Assembly (NCBI RefSeq): GCF_000725125.1
Contig: NZ_JFCB01000023.1
Span: 1-64,000, forward strand
DNA from: Streptomyces toyocaensis
GTDB taxonomy: Bacteria; Actinomycetota; Actinomycetes; Streptomycetales; Streptomycetaceae
DNA: 64,000 nt
Direction of reading: 5' to 3'
Part shown: one piece after another, positions 43,887 to 52,114 of the stretch
How positions within the stretch are numbered: position 1 is the first letter of the stretch
Layout: the number at the start of each line of letters is the position of its first letter
The notes under the pieces: generated by a model
The model's database searches: none
Seen by the model: the letters and a program-made list of their open reading frames with translations, nothing else
Told to the model about the DNA's origin: nothing
Position numbers and translations under genes: made by a program

Positions 43887-44888
43887 CTAGGGGAGGGTAA
43901 CGACCGTAGCGGCGTAGACGAGACCCGCCCCGAAGCCGATGACGAGCGCGGTGTCGCCGCTCTTCGCCTCGCCGGTCGCCAGGAGCCGCTCCATCGCGAG
44001 CGGAATCGAGGCGGCCGAGGTGTTGCCGGTGGTGCGGATGTCACGGGCGACCGTGACGTGCTCCGGCAGTTTCAGGGTCTTCACCATCGAGTCGATGATC
44101 CGCACGTTGGCCTGGTGCGGGATGAAGACGTCCAGTTCGTCCGGGCTGATCCCGGCCGCGTCCAGCGCCTGCTGGGCGACCTTCGCCATCTCGAACACGG
44201 CCCAGCGGAAGACCGCCTGGCCCTCCTGGGTGATCGCGGGGAACTTCTCGACGGTCCCGTCGCGGTAGTCCGACCACGGCACGGTCTGCTTGATGGTCTC
44301 GGACTTGTCGCCCTCCGAGCCCCACACCGTCGGGCCGATCGCGGGCTCCTGGGACGGGCCGACGACCACCGCGCCCGCGCCGTCACCGAACAGGAAGGCC
44401 GTGGCCCGGTCCTCCAGGTCGGTCAGGTCGCTCAGCCGCTCCACGCCGATGACCAGGACGTACTCGGCCGAACCCTCGACGATCATGCCCTTGGCGAGGG
44501 TGAGGCCGTAGCCGAAGCCGGCGCAGCCCGCGGAGATGTCGAAGGCGGCGGCCTTGTCCGTGCCCAGCTTGTCGGCGATCTCGGTGGCGATCGCCGGCGT
44601 CTGGCTGAAGTGCGAGACGGTCGACACGACCACGGCGCCGATCCGCGAGGCGTCGATCCCGGCGTCCGCGATCGCCTTGCCGGACGCCTCGATCGACATC
44701 GCCGCGACGGTCTCCTCGGGCGAGGCCCAGTGCCGGGTCTCGATGCCGGAGCGCGAGCGGATCCACTCGTCGGACGAGTCGATCGTCTCGAGGATCACCT
44801 CGTTCGGTACGACCCGGGTGGGACGGTAGCCGCCCACGCCGAGGATGCGCGCGTACGGGGCGCCCTTGCTGGGCTTGATCTTCGCCAT
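43887..44888 (-). CDS. fabH: Beta-ketoacyl-ACP synthase III
   Basis: A 333-residue initiating condensing enzyme. The triad is Cys in SAGCAGFGYGL (~residue 122), His in FIPHQANVRI (~262) and Asn in TTGNTSAASIP (~293). In Streptomyces it prefers branched acyl-CoA primers. AGGAG precedes ATG 44888, 22 bases after the fabD stop. Confidence 0.97.
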   Translation of the reverse strand: MAKIKPSKGAPYARILGVGGYRPTRVVPNEVILETIDSSDEWIRSRSGIETRHWASPEETVAAMSIEASGKAIADAGIDASRIGAVVVSTVSHFSQTPAIATEIADKLGTDKAAAFDISAGCAGFGYGLTLAKGMIVEGSAEYVLVIGVERLSDLTDLEDRATAFLFGDGAGAVVVGPSQEPAIGPTVWGSEGDKSETIKQTVPWSDYRDGTVEKFPAITQEGQAVFRWAVFEMAKVAQQALDAAGISPDELDVFIPHQANVRIIDSMVKTLKLPEHVTVARDIRTTGNTSAASIPLAMERLLATGEAKSGDTALVIGFGAGLVYAATVVTLP

Positions 44889-44910
44889 GCGGGTCGGCTC
44901 CTTAGGGCGG

Positions 44911-45855
44911 TCAGGCGGCGTGCTCGGCGACGAGCTCGCGGGCCGCGTCGAGGTCGGCGGGGGTCTTCAGGGCCAGCGTCCTGACACCGGGCAGGGCGCG
45001 CTTGGCGAGGCCGGTCAGGGTGCCGCCGGGGCAGACCTCGAGGAGGGCGGTGACGCCGAGCTCCTTGAAGGTCTCCATGCACAGGTCCCAGCGGACCGGG
45101 TTGGCCACCTGGCCCACCAGGCGCTGGAGCACCTCGGCTCCGCTCGTGACCGCCTTGCCGTCCTTGTTCGACACGTAGGTGACCTTGGGGTCCCCCGGCG
45201 CCAGTGCCTCGGCGGCCCGGGCCAGCGTGTCGACCGCGGGAGCCATGTGGTGGGTGTGGAAGGCGCCGGCCACCTTGAGCGCGACGACCTTGCGCACGCC
45301 CTCGGGCTTGTCCTCCTCCAGCGCGGCGAGCTGCTCCTTGGTGCCGGCCGCGACGATCTGGCCCGCGCCGTTGATGTTCGCCGGGGTCAGGCCCAGCTTC
45401 TCCAGGTGCGCCACGGTCACCTCGGGGTCGCCGCCGAGCAGCGCCGCCATGCCGGTCTCCGTGACCGCGGCGGCGTCGGCCATGGCCAGGCCCCGCTCGC
45501 GCACCAGGGACAGCGCGGCGGTCTCGTCGAGCACGCCCGCGAAGGCGGCGGCGGTGATCTCGCCGACGCTGTGACCGGCGACGGCACCGGGTGCCAGGTT
45601 CGTGCCCGCCGAGCCGGCGGACGGGCCGGCACCGAGTGCCGAGGCGGACAGCAGCCCGGCCGCGACCAGCAGCGGCTGCGCGACGGCCGTGTCGCGGATC
45701 GCCTCCGCGTCGGCTTTCGTGCCGTAGTGGACGAGGTCGAGTCCGATGACGTCGGACCACGCGGCGACGCGGTCCGCGGCACCGGGGAGTTCGAGCCATT
45801 CAGTCAGGAAGCCGGGCGTCTGGGCGCCCTGGCCGGGAGCGACGAGTACGAGCAC
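44911..45855 (-). CDS. fabD: Malonyl-CoA:ACP malonyltransferase
   Basis: A 314-residue acyltransferase starting VLVLVAPGQGAQTPG. The active Ser is in VAGHSVGEITAAAFAG (~residue 95), with His near residue 200 (FHTHHMAPA). It loads malonate on ACP for fatty acid and often polyketide synthesis. GTG 45855 agrees with the start I recall for the S. coelicolor protein; GTG 45861 is also in frame. It is the first gene of the fab operon. Confidence 0.95.
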   Translation of the reverse strand: MLVLVAPGQGAQTPGFLTEWLELPGAADRVAAWSDVIGLDLVHYGTKADAEAIRDTAVAQPLLVAAGLLSASALGAGPSAGSAGTNLAPGAVAGHSVGEITAAAFAGVLDETAALSLVRERGLAMADAAAVTETGMAALLGGDPEVTVAHLEKLGLTPANINGAGQIVAAGTKEQLAALEEDKPEGVRKVVALKVAGAFHTHHMAPAVDTLARAAEALAPGDPKVTYVSNKDGKAVTSGAEVLQRLVGQVANPVRWDLCMETFKELGVTALLEVCPGGTLTGLAKRALPGVRTLALKTPADLDAARELVAEHAA

Positions 45856-45921
45856 TCTCACACTCTCTCTTGGGGACGGGCACGGCCGCCCGTGGGGACA
45901 AGGACGAAGAACGGCAGGGGG

Positions 45922-45942
45922 TTTTGTGGAGGTACGACAAAA
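45922..45942. promoter_or_regulatory. Candidate FasR box upstream of fabD
   Basis: TTTTGT and ACAAAA are separated by exactly 9 bases, a perfect interrupted palindrome in the 89-base gap between fasR and fabD. Being AT-rich in GC-rich DNA it stands out. The FasR site described for S. coelicolor is, as I recall, an inverted repeat of this kind in the same place. Confidence 0.7.
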
Positions 45943-45944
45943 GG

Positions 45945-47150
45945 CTAGGACGGGAGATCGCCATCGACCAGACGCCCCAGGATCAGCGCGATCCGCAGCG
46001 TGAAGGCAGAGCGTACATCGGAGGGTGACCATCCGGTGACGTCTGTCACACGTCGAAGCCGGTAACGAACGGTGTTGGGGTGAACGAACAGCATCCGCGC
46101 CGCGCCTTCGAGACTGCTCGCCTGTTCGAGATAGACACTGAGCGTCTCGAGCAGCGCGGCCCCGGCCTCCTCCAGCGGTCTGTAGATCTCCTCCACCAAC
46201 TGCTGGCGGGCCGAGGGGTCTCCGGCGATCGCGCGCTCCGGCAGCAGATCGTCCGCCAGCACCGGACGCGGGGCGTCCTGCCAGGCGGAACAGGCCTTGA
46301 GTCCCGCGGCGGCGGCCTGCGCGGACCGGGTCGCGGCCAGCAGGTCCGGCACCACGGGCCCGGCCACCACCGGTCCCGCCGCGTACGGGCCGATCAGCGA
46401 CTTGGCGACGCCCAGCGGGTTGTCGCTGCCGCCCGCGATCACCACGAGCCGGTCCCCGAGCACCCCGGTCAGCACCTGGAGCTTGGCGTGCCGGGCGGCC
46501 CGCCGGATCGCCTCCACGGTCAGCTCGGAGTCGCCGTCGGGCGCGGTGCCCAGCACCACGCACACGTGGTCGGGCGAGTTCCAGCCCAGCGCGGCGGCAC
46601 GCGACACGGCTCCCTCGTCGGCCTCACCGCTGAGCACGGCGTTCACGACCAGGGACTCCAGCCGCGCGTCCCAGGCACCCCGTGCCTCGGCGGCCTGCGC
46701 GTACACCTGGGCGGTGGCGAAGGCGATCTCCCGGGCGTACACCAGGAGCGCCTCGCGCAGCACGCTCTCGTCGCCCGGCGCCGCCACCTCGTCGATGGCG
46801 GACTCCATCACCTCGATGGTGGTGCGCACCATCTCCACGGTCTGCCGCAGCGTGATCGCCCGGGTCAGCTCGCGCGGCGCGGTGCCGAACACGTCGGTGG
46901 AGATGGCCTGCGGGGCGTCGGGGCGCCGGAACCACTCGGTGAACGCGGCGATGCCCGCCTGGGCGACCAGGCCGATCCAGGAACGGTTCTCCGGGGGCAT
47001 GGCCCGGTACCAGGGCAGCGTCTCGTCCATCCGCGCGATCGCCTGCGCGGCGAGACTGCCGGACGACCTCTCCAGCCGCTTCAGCGTCGCGGTGTGCGGA
47101 TGGACGGGCCGTGCTGCGGCGTGGTGGGTACTGGTTTCGGGTTCGGGCAC
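45945..47150 (-). CDS. fasR: Fatty acid biosynthesis regulator FasR (PucR type)
   Basis: A 401-residue protein with a PucR/CdaR C-terminal helix-turn-helix (GAARMLFVHPNTVRYRLRRV near residues 352-371) and a helical N-terminal ligand domain. Its position right before fabD is that of FasR, the activator of the fab operon in Streptomyces. GTG 47150 is the first start in the frame that leaves room for the divergent pirin gene. It probably binds the TTTTGT-N9-ACAAAA site at 45922. Confidence 0.92.
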   Translation of the reverse strand: MPEPETSTHHAAARPVHPHTATLKRLERSSGSLAAQAIARMDETLPWYRAMPPENRSWIGLVAQAGIAAFTEWFRRPDAPQAISTDVFGTAPRELTRAITLRQTVEMVRTTIEVMESAIDEVAAPGDESVLREALLVYAREIAFATAQVYAQAAEARGAWDARLESLVVNAVLSGEADEGAVSRAAALGWNSPDHVCVVLGTAPDGDSELTVEAIRRAARHAKLQVLTGVLGDRLVVIAGGSDNPLGVAKSLIGPYAAGPVVAGPVVPDLLAATRSAQAAAAGLKACSAWQDAPRPVLADDLLPERAIAGDPSARQQLVEEIYRPLEEAGAALLETLSVYLEQASSLEGAARMLFVHPNTVRYRLRRVTDVTGWSPSDVRSAFTLRIALILGRLVDGDLPS

Positions 47151-47212
47151 GGGGACAAGACTGCCTCATCCGGACGGGAGGACGTGCCCCAGGGCCTACC
47201 GTGGTCCATGTG

Positions 47213-47872
47213 ATGGACGTACGGCGCGCGCGTGAGCGTTACCAGGGCGGGGATCCGGCGGCCGGGATCGAGACGTGGCACGCCCTTTCCTTCGGCCCCC
47301 ACTACGACCCGGACAACCTGCGCTTCGGCGCGGTGATCGCCTGCAACGAGGAGCGCCTGGCCCCCGGTTCCGGCTTCGACGAGCACCCGCACAGCCACAC
47401 CGAGATCGTCACGTGGGTGGTGGAGGGCGAGCTGACCCACCGCGACTCGACGGGCCACGAGACGGTGGTGCGTCCCGGGGACGTGCAGCGCCTGAGCGCC
47501 GCGTCCGGCGTCCGGCATGTGGAACGCAACGCCGGTCCGGCGCCCCTGACCTTCCTCCAGATGTGGCTGGCCCCGCTCGCGCCGGGGGGCGAGCCGGGCT
47601 ACGAGGTCGTCCGCGGCTTGGCGGACTCCACCCCGTACGCCCTCCCGGAGGCGGGCGCGATGCTCCATGTGCGCCGTCTCGCTGCGGGAGAGCGGACCGC
47701 CGTACCGGACGCCGCGCACGTCTACGCCCATGTGGTGCGCGGCGAGGTCCGCCTGGACGGTGAGCGGCTGGAGACGGGCGACGCGGCCCGGATCACGGAC
47801 GCCGAGGGCGTCGAGGCGGTCGCCGTGAGCCCGGCGGTGGAGCTGCTGCTGTGGGAGATGCACGCCGCTTGA
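47213..47872 (+). CDS. Pirin family protein
   Basis: A 219-residue bicupin. The metal-binding residues HPHSHTEIVTWVVEGE (~residues 59-74) are the pirin signature, and the C-terminal cupin is shorter. Some pirins are quercetinases or bind metabolic enzymes; in Streptomyces a pirin has been linked to acyl-CoA dehydrogenase control. It is divergent from fasR with only 62 bases between, so regulation may be shared. Confidence 0.88.
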   Translation: MDVRRARERYQGGDPAAGIETWHALSFGPHYDPDNLRFGAVIACNEERLAPGSGFDEHPHSHTEIVTWVVEGELTHRDSTGHETVVRPGDVQRLSAASGVRHVERNAGPAPLTFLQMWLAPLAPGGEPGYEVVRGLADSTPYALPEAGAMLHVRRLAAGERTAVPDAAHVYAHVVRGEVRLDGERLETGDAARITDAEGVEAVAVSPAVELLLWEMHAA

Positions 47873-47926
47873 GGAGGTCCTGAGCCCGCCGCGCGGAAGC
47901 CCGGCGCCCGGTGCCGCACGCACCGA

Positions 47927-47968
47927 GGTCCCGCTCCCGGCACGGCGGACCGTGCCGGGAGCGGGACC
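47927..47968. terminator. Strong bidirectional terminator hairpin
   Basis: Perfect 19-base arms (47927-47945 and 47950-47968) with a CGGA loop fill the gap between the convergent pirin and S8 protease genes. It is the longest uninterrupted perfect stem noted in the window apart from the 10912 repeat. Confidence 0.9.
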
Positions 47969-47978
47969 CGAAAGGGGG

Positions 47979-49553
47979 TCAGAAGGTCAGGCCCCAGCTG
48001 TTGATGTAGCCGGTGTCGGCGGAGTAGTTGTCCGTGACGCGCAGCTTCCACGTGCCGTTGGCCGTCTCCGAGGAGGCGTTCACGGTGTACGTGGTGTTGA
48101 TGTTGTCCTCCGAGCCGCCGGTGCCGGACGCCTTGAGGGTGTAGACCGACCCGTCGGGCGCGACCAGCTGGACCGTCAGGTCGCCTATGTAGGTGTGGAC
48201 GATGTTCACCGGCACCTGCAGGGCCGACGGGGCGCTGCCGGAGACACCGCTGACGGTGATCGGGGACTCGACGGTCGCGTTGTCGCGGATCGTGTAGTCC
48301 GCGGTGTTGCTGAAGGTGTTCCCCGACGGCGGGGTGGTGCCGCCGTTGCCGCCGACGTACAGCAGACGGTTCGGGGAGCCGGTGCCCGGGTTGCCGACGG
48401 CGCCGGAGACGGAGCTGTTGATCAGCGCGGAGGCGACCTGCGAGGGGCTGGCCGACGGGTTGTCCGCGAGGTACAGCGCCGCGGCGCCCGCGACGTGCGG
48501 GGTGGCCATCGAGGTGCCGGAGATGGTGTTGGTGGCGCTGTCGCCGGTGTACCAGGCGGAGGTGATGGACGAGCCCGGGGCGAAGATGTCCAGGTACGAG
48601 CCGTAGTTCGAGTAGCTGGCGCGGGCGTCCGTGTTCGTGGTGGCGCCGACGGTGATGGCCTCGGTCACCCGGGCCGGCGAGCCGGTCGCGGTGGTGGACT
48701 CGTTGCCTGCGGCGACGGCGAAGGTGACGCCGGCGGCGATGGCGTTGCGCACGGCGGTGTCCAGCGTGGTGCTGGCGCCGCCGCCGAGCGACATGTTGGC
48801 GACGGCCGGGAGGACCGCGTTGTCGGCGACCCAGTCGACCCCCTCGATGACGCCGGCGGTGGTGCCGGAGCCGTTGTTGTCGAGGACGCGGACGCCGACG
48901 ATGGAGGCCTTCTTGGCGACGCCGTAGGCGCTGCCCGCCACCGTGCCGGCGACGTGGGTGCCGTGGCCGTTGCCGTCCTGGGCGACGTTGTCGCCGTCGA
49001 CGGCGTCGTAGCCGTTGCGGGCGCGGCCGCCGAAGTCGCTGTGGGAGATGCGCACGCCGGTGTCGATGATGTACGCCGTGACGCCCTGGCCGGCCGTGTC
49101 GTCGTACGTGTACGAGCCGCTCAGCGGCAGCGCGGTCTGGTCGATGCGGTCCAGGCCCCAGGACGGCGGGTTGGTCTGCGTCGCCTGGGTGGTGAAGGTG
49201 CGGTTCTGCTCGACCAGGGCGACCGAGGGGTCGGCGGCCAGCCTGGCGGCCTCGGCCTCGGTGGCCTCGACGGTGTAGCCGTTGACGGCCTGGCGGAACG
49301 TGTGCTCGACCGTGGCGCCGTGCTTCTTCGCTACACCCTGGCCCTTGCTGGAGCCGGCCTCGGTGCCCGGCTTCAGGGTGACGATGTAGCTGTCCTCGAC
49401 CGCGTTGGGGGCGTCGGCGTAGGCGATCGTCCCGGTCGCGGGCTCGGCGGCGTGCGCGGGGAGCGCGCTGAGCAGGCCGCCGGCGAGCGCGGCCGCGGCC
49501 ACGGAGCAGACTCCGGCGAGCGATCTCCGCCTGGGGTTTCGCGTCACTGCCAT
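47979..49553 (-). CDS. Secreted S8 subtilisin-like serine protease with P-domain
   Basis: A 524-residue preproenzyme. It has a signal peptide (residues 1-36, ending LPAHAA) and an I9 inhibitor propeptide (YIVTLKPGTE to about residue 122). The peptidase domain has Asp in YIIDTGVRISH, His in GHGTHVAGTVAG and Ser in GTSMATPHVAGAAAL. A C-terminal proprotein-convertase P-domain (TADYTIRDNATVESPI to end) is typical of Streptomyces extracellular proteases. AGGAGG lies 8 bases before ATG 49553. It should work outside the cell in nutrient scavenging. Confidence 0.95.
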   Translation of the reverse strand: MAVTRNPRRRSLAGVCSVAAAALAGGLLSALPAHAAEPATGTIAYADAPNAVEDSYIVTLKPGTEAGSSKGQGVAKKHGATVEHTFRQAVNGYTVEATEAEAARLAADPSVALVEQNRTFTTQATQTNPPSWGLDRIDQTALPLSGSYTYDDTAGQGVTAYIIDTGVRISHSDFGGRARNGYDAVDGDNVAQDGNGHGTHVAGTVAGSAYGVAKKASIVGVRVLDNNGSGTTAGVIEGVDWVADNAVLPAVANMSLGGGASTTLDTAVRNAIAAGVTFAVAAGNESTTATGSPARVTEAITVGATTNTDARASYSNYGSYLDIFAPGSSITSAWYTGDSATNTISGTSMATPHVAGAAALYLADNPSASPSQVASALINSSVSGAVGNPGTGSPNRLLYVGGNGGTTPPSGNTFSNTADYTIRDNATVESPITVSGVSGSAPSALQVPVNIVHTYIGDLTVQLVAPDGSVYTLKASGTGGSEDNINTTYTVNASSETANGTWKLRVTDNYSADTGYINSWGLTF

Positions 49554-50237
49554 GTGGGGGTTCCTCCTGGACAGGTGGGGAGTGGGGGGGGATGTGCGCC
49601 CGCGTGAGCCGCACGAGGCGAACGCCCGTACCGGGTCTTCCAGCACAGGAATGGTCAGGTACATGCCAAACGTGGACGCTCTGGCCCCGTCTGCTTTTCC
49701 CTGTCGCCAGCCGAAAGATTGAACGTTCTACGCGGATTGCACAAGGGGTTTCGGCCAGCTGTAACGTCCGCGCCACAAAGACCGACTGACACAAGGTCAT
49801 CAACCGTGACAGGTGCGCTGCCCAAACGAGATCACCGTCACAGTGGTCACCCGGCTCCCCGGGCCTCGCCGCCCGGCGGCTCCCCCTGGTGGCGGCCGTC
49901 CCTGACCTCGTCGGCGGCCTTCGCCGGGATCCCCTGCGGGCCTCGGCGGCCGGACACCGAAAGCCCGACAAGGCCTGTGAGCCATCGGCTAAAGCCTCGC
50001 CGCCGCGGCCTGGTGGAGACCGGCGGCGACACCGCGGAGTACGCGCCTGCCGTCTTACCGGCCCGGGCGAGCGTGGCGGCGCCGGCCCGTCCGTACGCCC
50101 GGTGCGGGGACTGGCGCCACCGGGCGACCGGGAAGGCGGCGAGGTGCGGGCGTGCCGTGCCGGAAGTCGAGGACGTTGCCGGGCTGCCGCAGCACGGGCG
50201 GTGGCCCACGGCTGCCGGAGCGGATCGCCCTCGTCGG
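49554..50237. other. 684-bp region without a convincing gene
   Basis: The protease leader occupies the left end. Further right, TTGCAC (49737-49742) and TGTAAC (49760-49765) are 17 bases apart and could form a plus-strand promoter, followed by GTG 49807. The frame from there is open but Arg/Pro-rich, with a short stretch DTAEYA. It continues as the antisense of the beta-lactamase gene, so I do not call it. A GAACGTTC palindrome lies at 49721. Confidence 0.5.
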
Positions 50238-51059
50238 TCAGCCGCGCAGCTCCGCCAGCACCGCGTCCGTGAACGGCGGCCACGCCTCGACCGCCCAGGG
50301 GCCGAAGGCACGGTCGGCGAGCGCCACGCACGCGGCGCCGGCGTCCGGGTCGATCCACAGGAACGTGCCCGACTGCCCGAAGTGGCCGAAGGTGCGCGGC
50401 GAGGACGACGCGCCCGTCCAGTGCGGCGACTTGGTGTCACGGATCTCGAAGCCGAGCCCCCAGTCGTTGGGGTTCTGGTGGCCGTAGCCCGGCAGCACGC
50501 CCTTGGTCCCCGGGTACTGCACGGTCATCGCCGCCGCGACCGTGCGCGGGTCCAGCAGGCGCGGGGCCTGCACCTCGGCGGCGAACCGCAGCAGGTCGTC
50601 GACCGAGGACACGCCGTCCTTGGCGGGGGAGCCCTCCAGCGAGGTCGCCGTCATCCCCAGCGGCTCCAGCACGGCCTGCCGCAGGTACGCGTCGAACGGG
50701 ATCTCCGTCGCCTTCGCGACATGGTCCCCCAGCTGCTCGAACCCGGCGTTGGAGTACAGCCGCCGCTCACCGGGCGCCGAGGTCACGCGGTGCTCGTCGA
50801 AGGCCAGCCCCGAGGTGTGCGCGAGCAGGTGCCGCACCGTGGAGCCGTCCGGGCCCGCCGGCTCGTCCAGCTCGATCGCGCCCTCCTCGTACGCCACCAG
50901 CACCGCGTACGCCGCGAGCGGCTTGGTGACCGAGGCCAGCGGGAAGCGGCGGCCGGCCGGTCCGTGGGTGCCCAGGACGGTGCCGTCCGCCCGTACGGCA
51001 CCCGCCGCGGCGGTGGGAACCGGCCAGTTCTCGATCAGTGCGAGGCTCTTCAGCGACAT
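50238..51059 (-). CDS. Beta-lactamase-family serine hydrolase
   Basis: A 273-residue class C-like hydrolase without signal peptide. The nucleophile motif is SVTK (~residue 43, within PLASVTKPLAAY) and the YSN motif is in RRLYSNAGFEQLG (~residue 101). GHFGQSGTFLWID near residue 223 is in the place of the third motif. Members include esterases and DD-peptidase relatives; a true beta-lactamase role is not implied. It is followed 19 bases upstream by the GNAT gene on the same strand. Confidence 0.88.
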   Translation of the reverse strand: MSLKSLALIENWPVPTAAAGAVRADGTVLGTHGPAGRRFPLASVTKPLAAYAVLVAYEEGAIELDEPAGPDGSTVRHLLAHTSGLAFDEHRVTSAPGERRLYSNAGFEQLGDHVAKATEIPFDAYLRQAVLEPLGMTATSLEGSPAKDGVSSVDDLLRFAAEVQAPRLLDPRTVAAAMTVQYPGTKGVLPGYGHQNPNDWGLGFEIRDTKSPHWTGASSSPRTFGHFGQSGTFLWIDPDAGAACVALADRAFGPWAVEAWPPFTDAVLAELRG

Positions 51060-51077
51060 GCCGTCGAGCCTAAGCGC

Positions 51078-51548
51078 TCAGAGCAGCAGCTCCAGCAAGG
51101 GGTCGGACCTGGGCGTGAAACCCAGGGAGGCGTACAGCGGCGCGGCCTGCGAGGACGCGGTGAGGCGGACACGCCGGGCGCCGCGCTCGCGGAACCACTC
51201 CAGCAGCGCCTCCACGCAGGCGCGCGCGTAGCCGCGGCGGCGCGTCTCCGGGTCGGTGGCGACGCTGAAGACGTGGCCGTCGGTGCCGTGGGGATCGCGC
51301 GCCCCGCCGATGCGGTACTCCAGCGAGCCGGCCACCAGCGCCGCCAGCGCGCCGGGCCGCTCCGGGTGGTCCACGACGAACGCCACGAAGGTGCCGTCCG
51401 GTTCGGACAGTCTGCCGCGCAGCACGGGCAGCGACGCGGCGTGCCAGGCCGTGGACGGGTCGGACAGGGCCATCGAGTCGATCATCACCTGGCGCAGACG
51501 CAGTACTTCCTCCGCGTCCTCGGGCGTGGCACGGCGTACAGAGGTCAT
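51078..51548 (-). CDS. GNAT-family N-acetyltransferase
   Basis: A 156-residue protein with the acetyl-CoA-binding segment FSVATDPETRRRGYARACVE near residues 92-111 (R-R-R-G-Y-A as the Q/RxxGxG/A loop). The end is SQAAPLYASLGF, typical for GNAT. ATG 51548 was preferred to 51620 because the core fold starts there and the upstream part overlaps the MerR promoter. Substrate unknown. It is divergent from the MerR gene. Confidence 0.88.
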   Translation of the reverse strand: MTSVRRATPEDAEEVLRLRQVMIDSMALSDPSTAWHAASLPVLRGRLSEPDGTFVAFVVDHPERPGALAALVAGSLEYRIGGARDPHGTDGHVFSVATDPETRRRGYARACVEALLEWFRERGARRVRLTASSQAAPLYASLGFTPRSDPLLELLL

Positions 51549-51605
51549 ACCCGCACGGTAATGAGTCACCCGCCGCCGCGTCCGCCCGTTTCCCGCCCGC
51601 GCCGC

Positions 51606-51636
51606 TTGCTTGGAGTGCACTCCAGCGTTCTAGCGT
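51606..51636 (+). promoter_or_regulatory. MerR-type promoter with operator in a 19-bp spacer
   Basis: TTGCTT (51606-51611) and TAGCGT (51631-51636) are 19 bases apart, the long spacer typical of MerR-controlled promoters. The perfect palindrome TGGAGTGCACTCCA (51611-51624) fills the spacer. The ATG at 51644 is where transcription would start, so a leaderless message is likely. Confidence 0.7.
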
Positions 51637-51643
51637 GGGAGCC

Positions 51644-52114
51644 ATGACGGTGACGGAGACGGAGACCACGGACACCAGCGCCGGCACCTGCGCCGGGCCA
51701 CCGCAGGGCAACCGGCGGCCGGACGGCGCGGACACGTACACGATCAGCGAGGTCGCCGCCCTCACCGGGCTGACGGCGCACACCCTGCGCTGGTACGAGC
51801 GCATCGGACTGATGCCGCACATCGACCGTTCGCACACCGGACAGCGGCGCTACAGCAACCGCGACCTCGACTGGCTCGCCCTCGTCGGCAAGCTCCGCCT
51901 GACGGGAATGCCGGTCGCGGACATGGTGCGGTACGCGGAACTGGTCCGCTCGGGCGATCACACGTACACGGAGCGGTTCGAACTGCTCAAGCAGACCCGC
52001 GAGGACGTGCTGTCCCGGATCGCCGAACTCCAGGACACGCTCGCCGTGCTCGACCGGAAAATCAGCTTCTACGCGGACGCGGGGCGGGCCCCGGCGTCGG
52101 AGAGGGCACGATGA
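51644..52114 (+). CDS. MerR-family transcriptional regulator
   Basis: A 156-residue protein with the MerR winged helix (TYTISEVAALTGLTAHTLRWYE beginning near residue 29; here ISEVAALTGLTAHTLRWYE) and the GLMPHIDRSHTGQRRYS wing. A dimerising coiled coil lies near residues 118-146. It lacks the C-terminal cysteines of metal sensors, so a small organic or redox signal is more likely. It overlaps the aldo/keto reductase gene as ATGA. Confidence 0.9.
   Translation: MTVTETETTDTSAGTCAGPPQGNRRPDGADTYTISEVAALTGLTAHTLRWYERIGLMPHIDRSHTGQRRYSNRDLDWLALVGKLRLTGMPVADMVRYAELVRSGDHTYTERFELLKQTREDVLSRIAELQDTLAVLDRKISFYADAGRAPASERAR

Noticed and set aside
49980-50070. DTAEYA stretch like a DUF4244/TadE pilin start
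   Set aside because: The expected hydrophobic helix after the motif is broken by Pro and Arg, so it is not called as a gene.
49719-51647. A 642-residue plus-strand open frame
   Set aside because: From 50238 on it is antisense to the beta-lactamase-like and GNAT genes. The composition is typical of high-GC shadow frames and no domain is visible.
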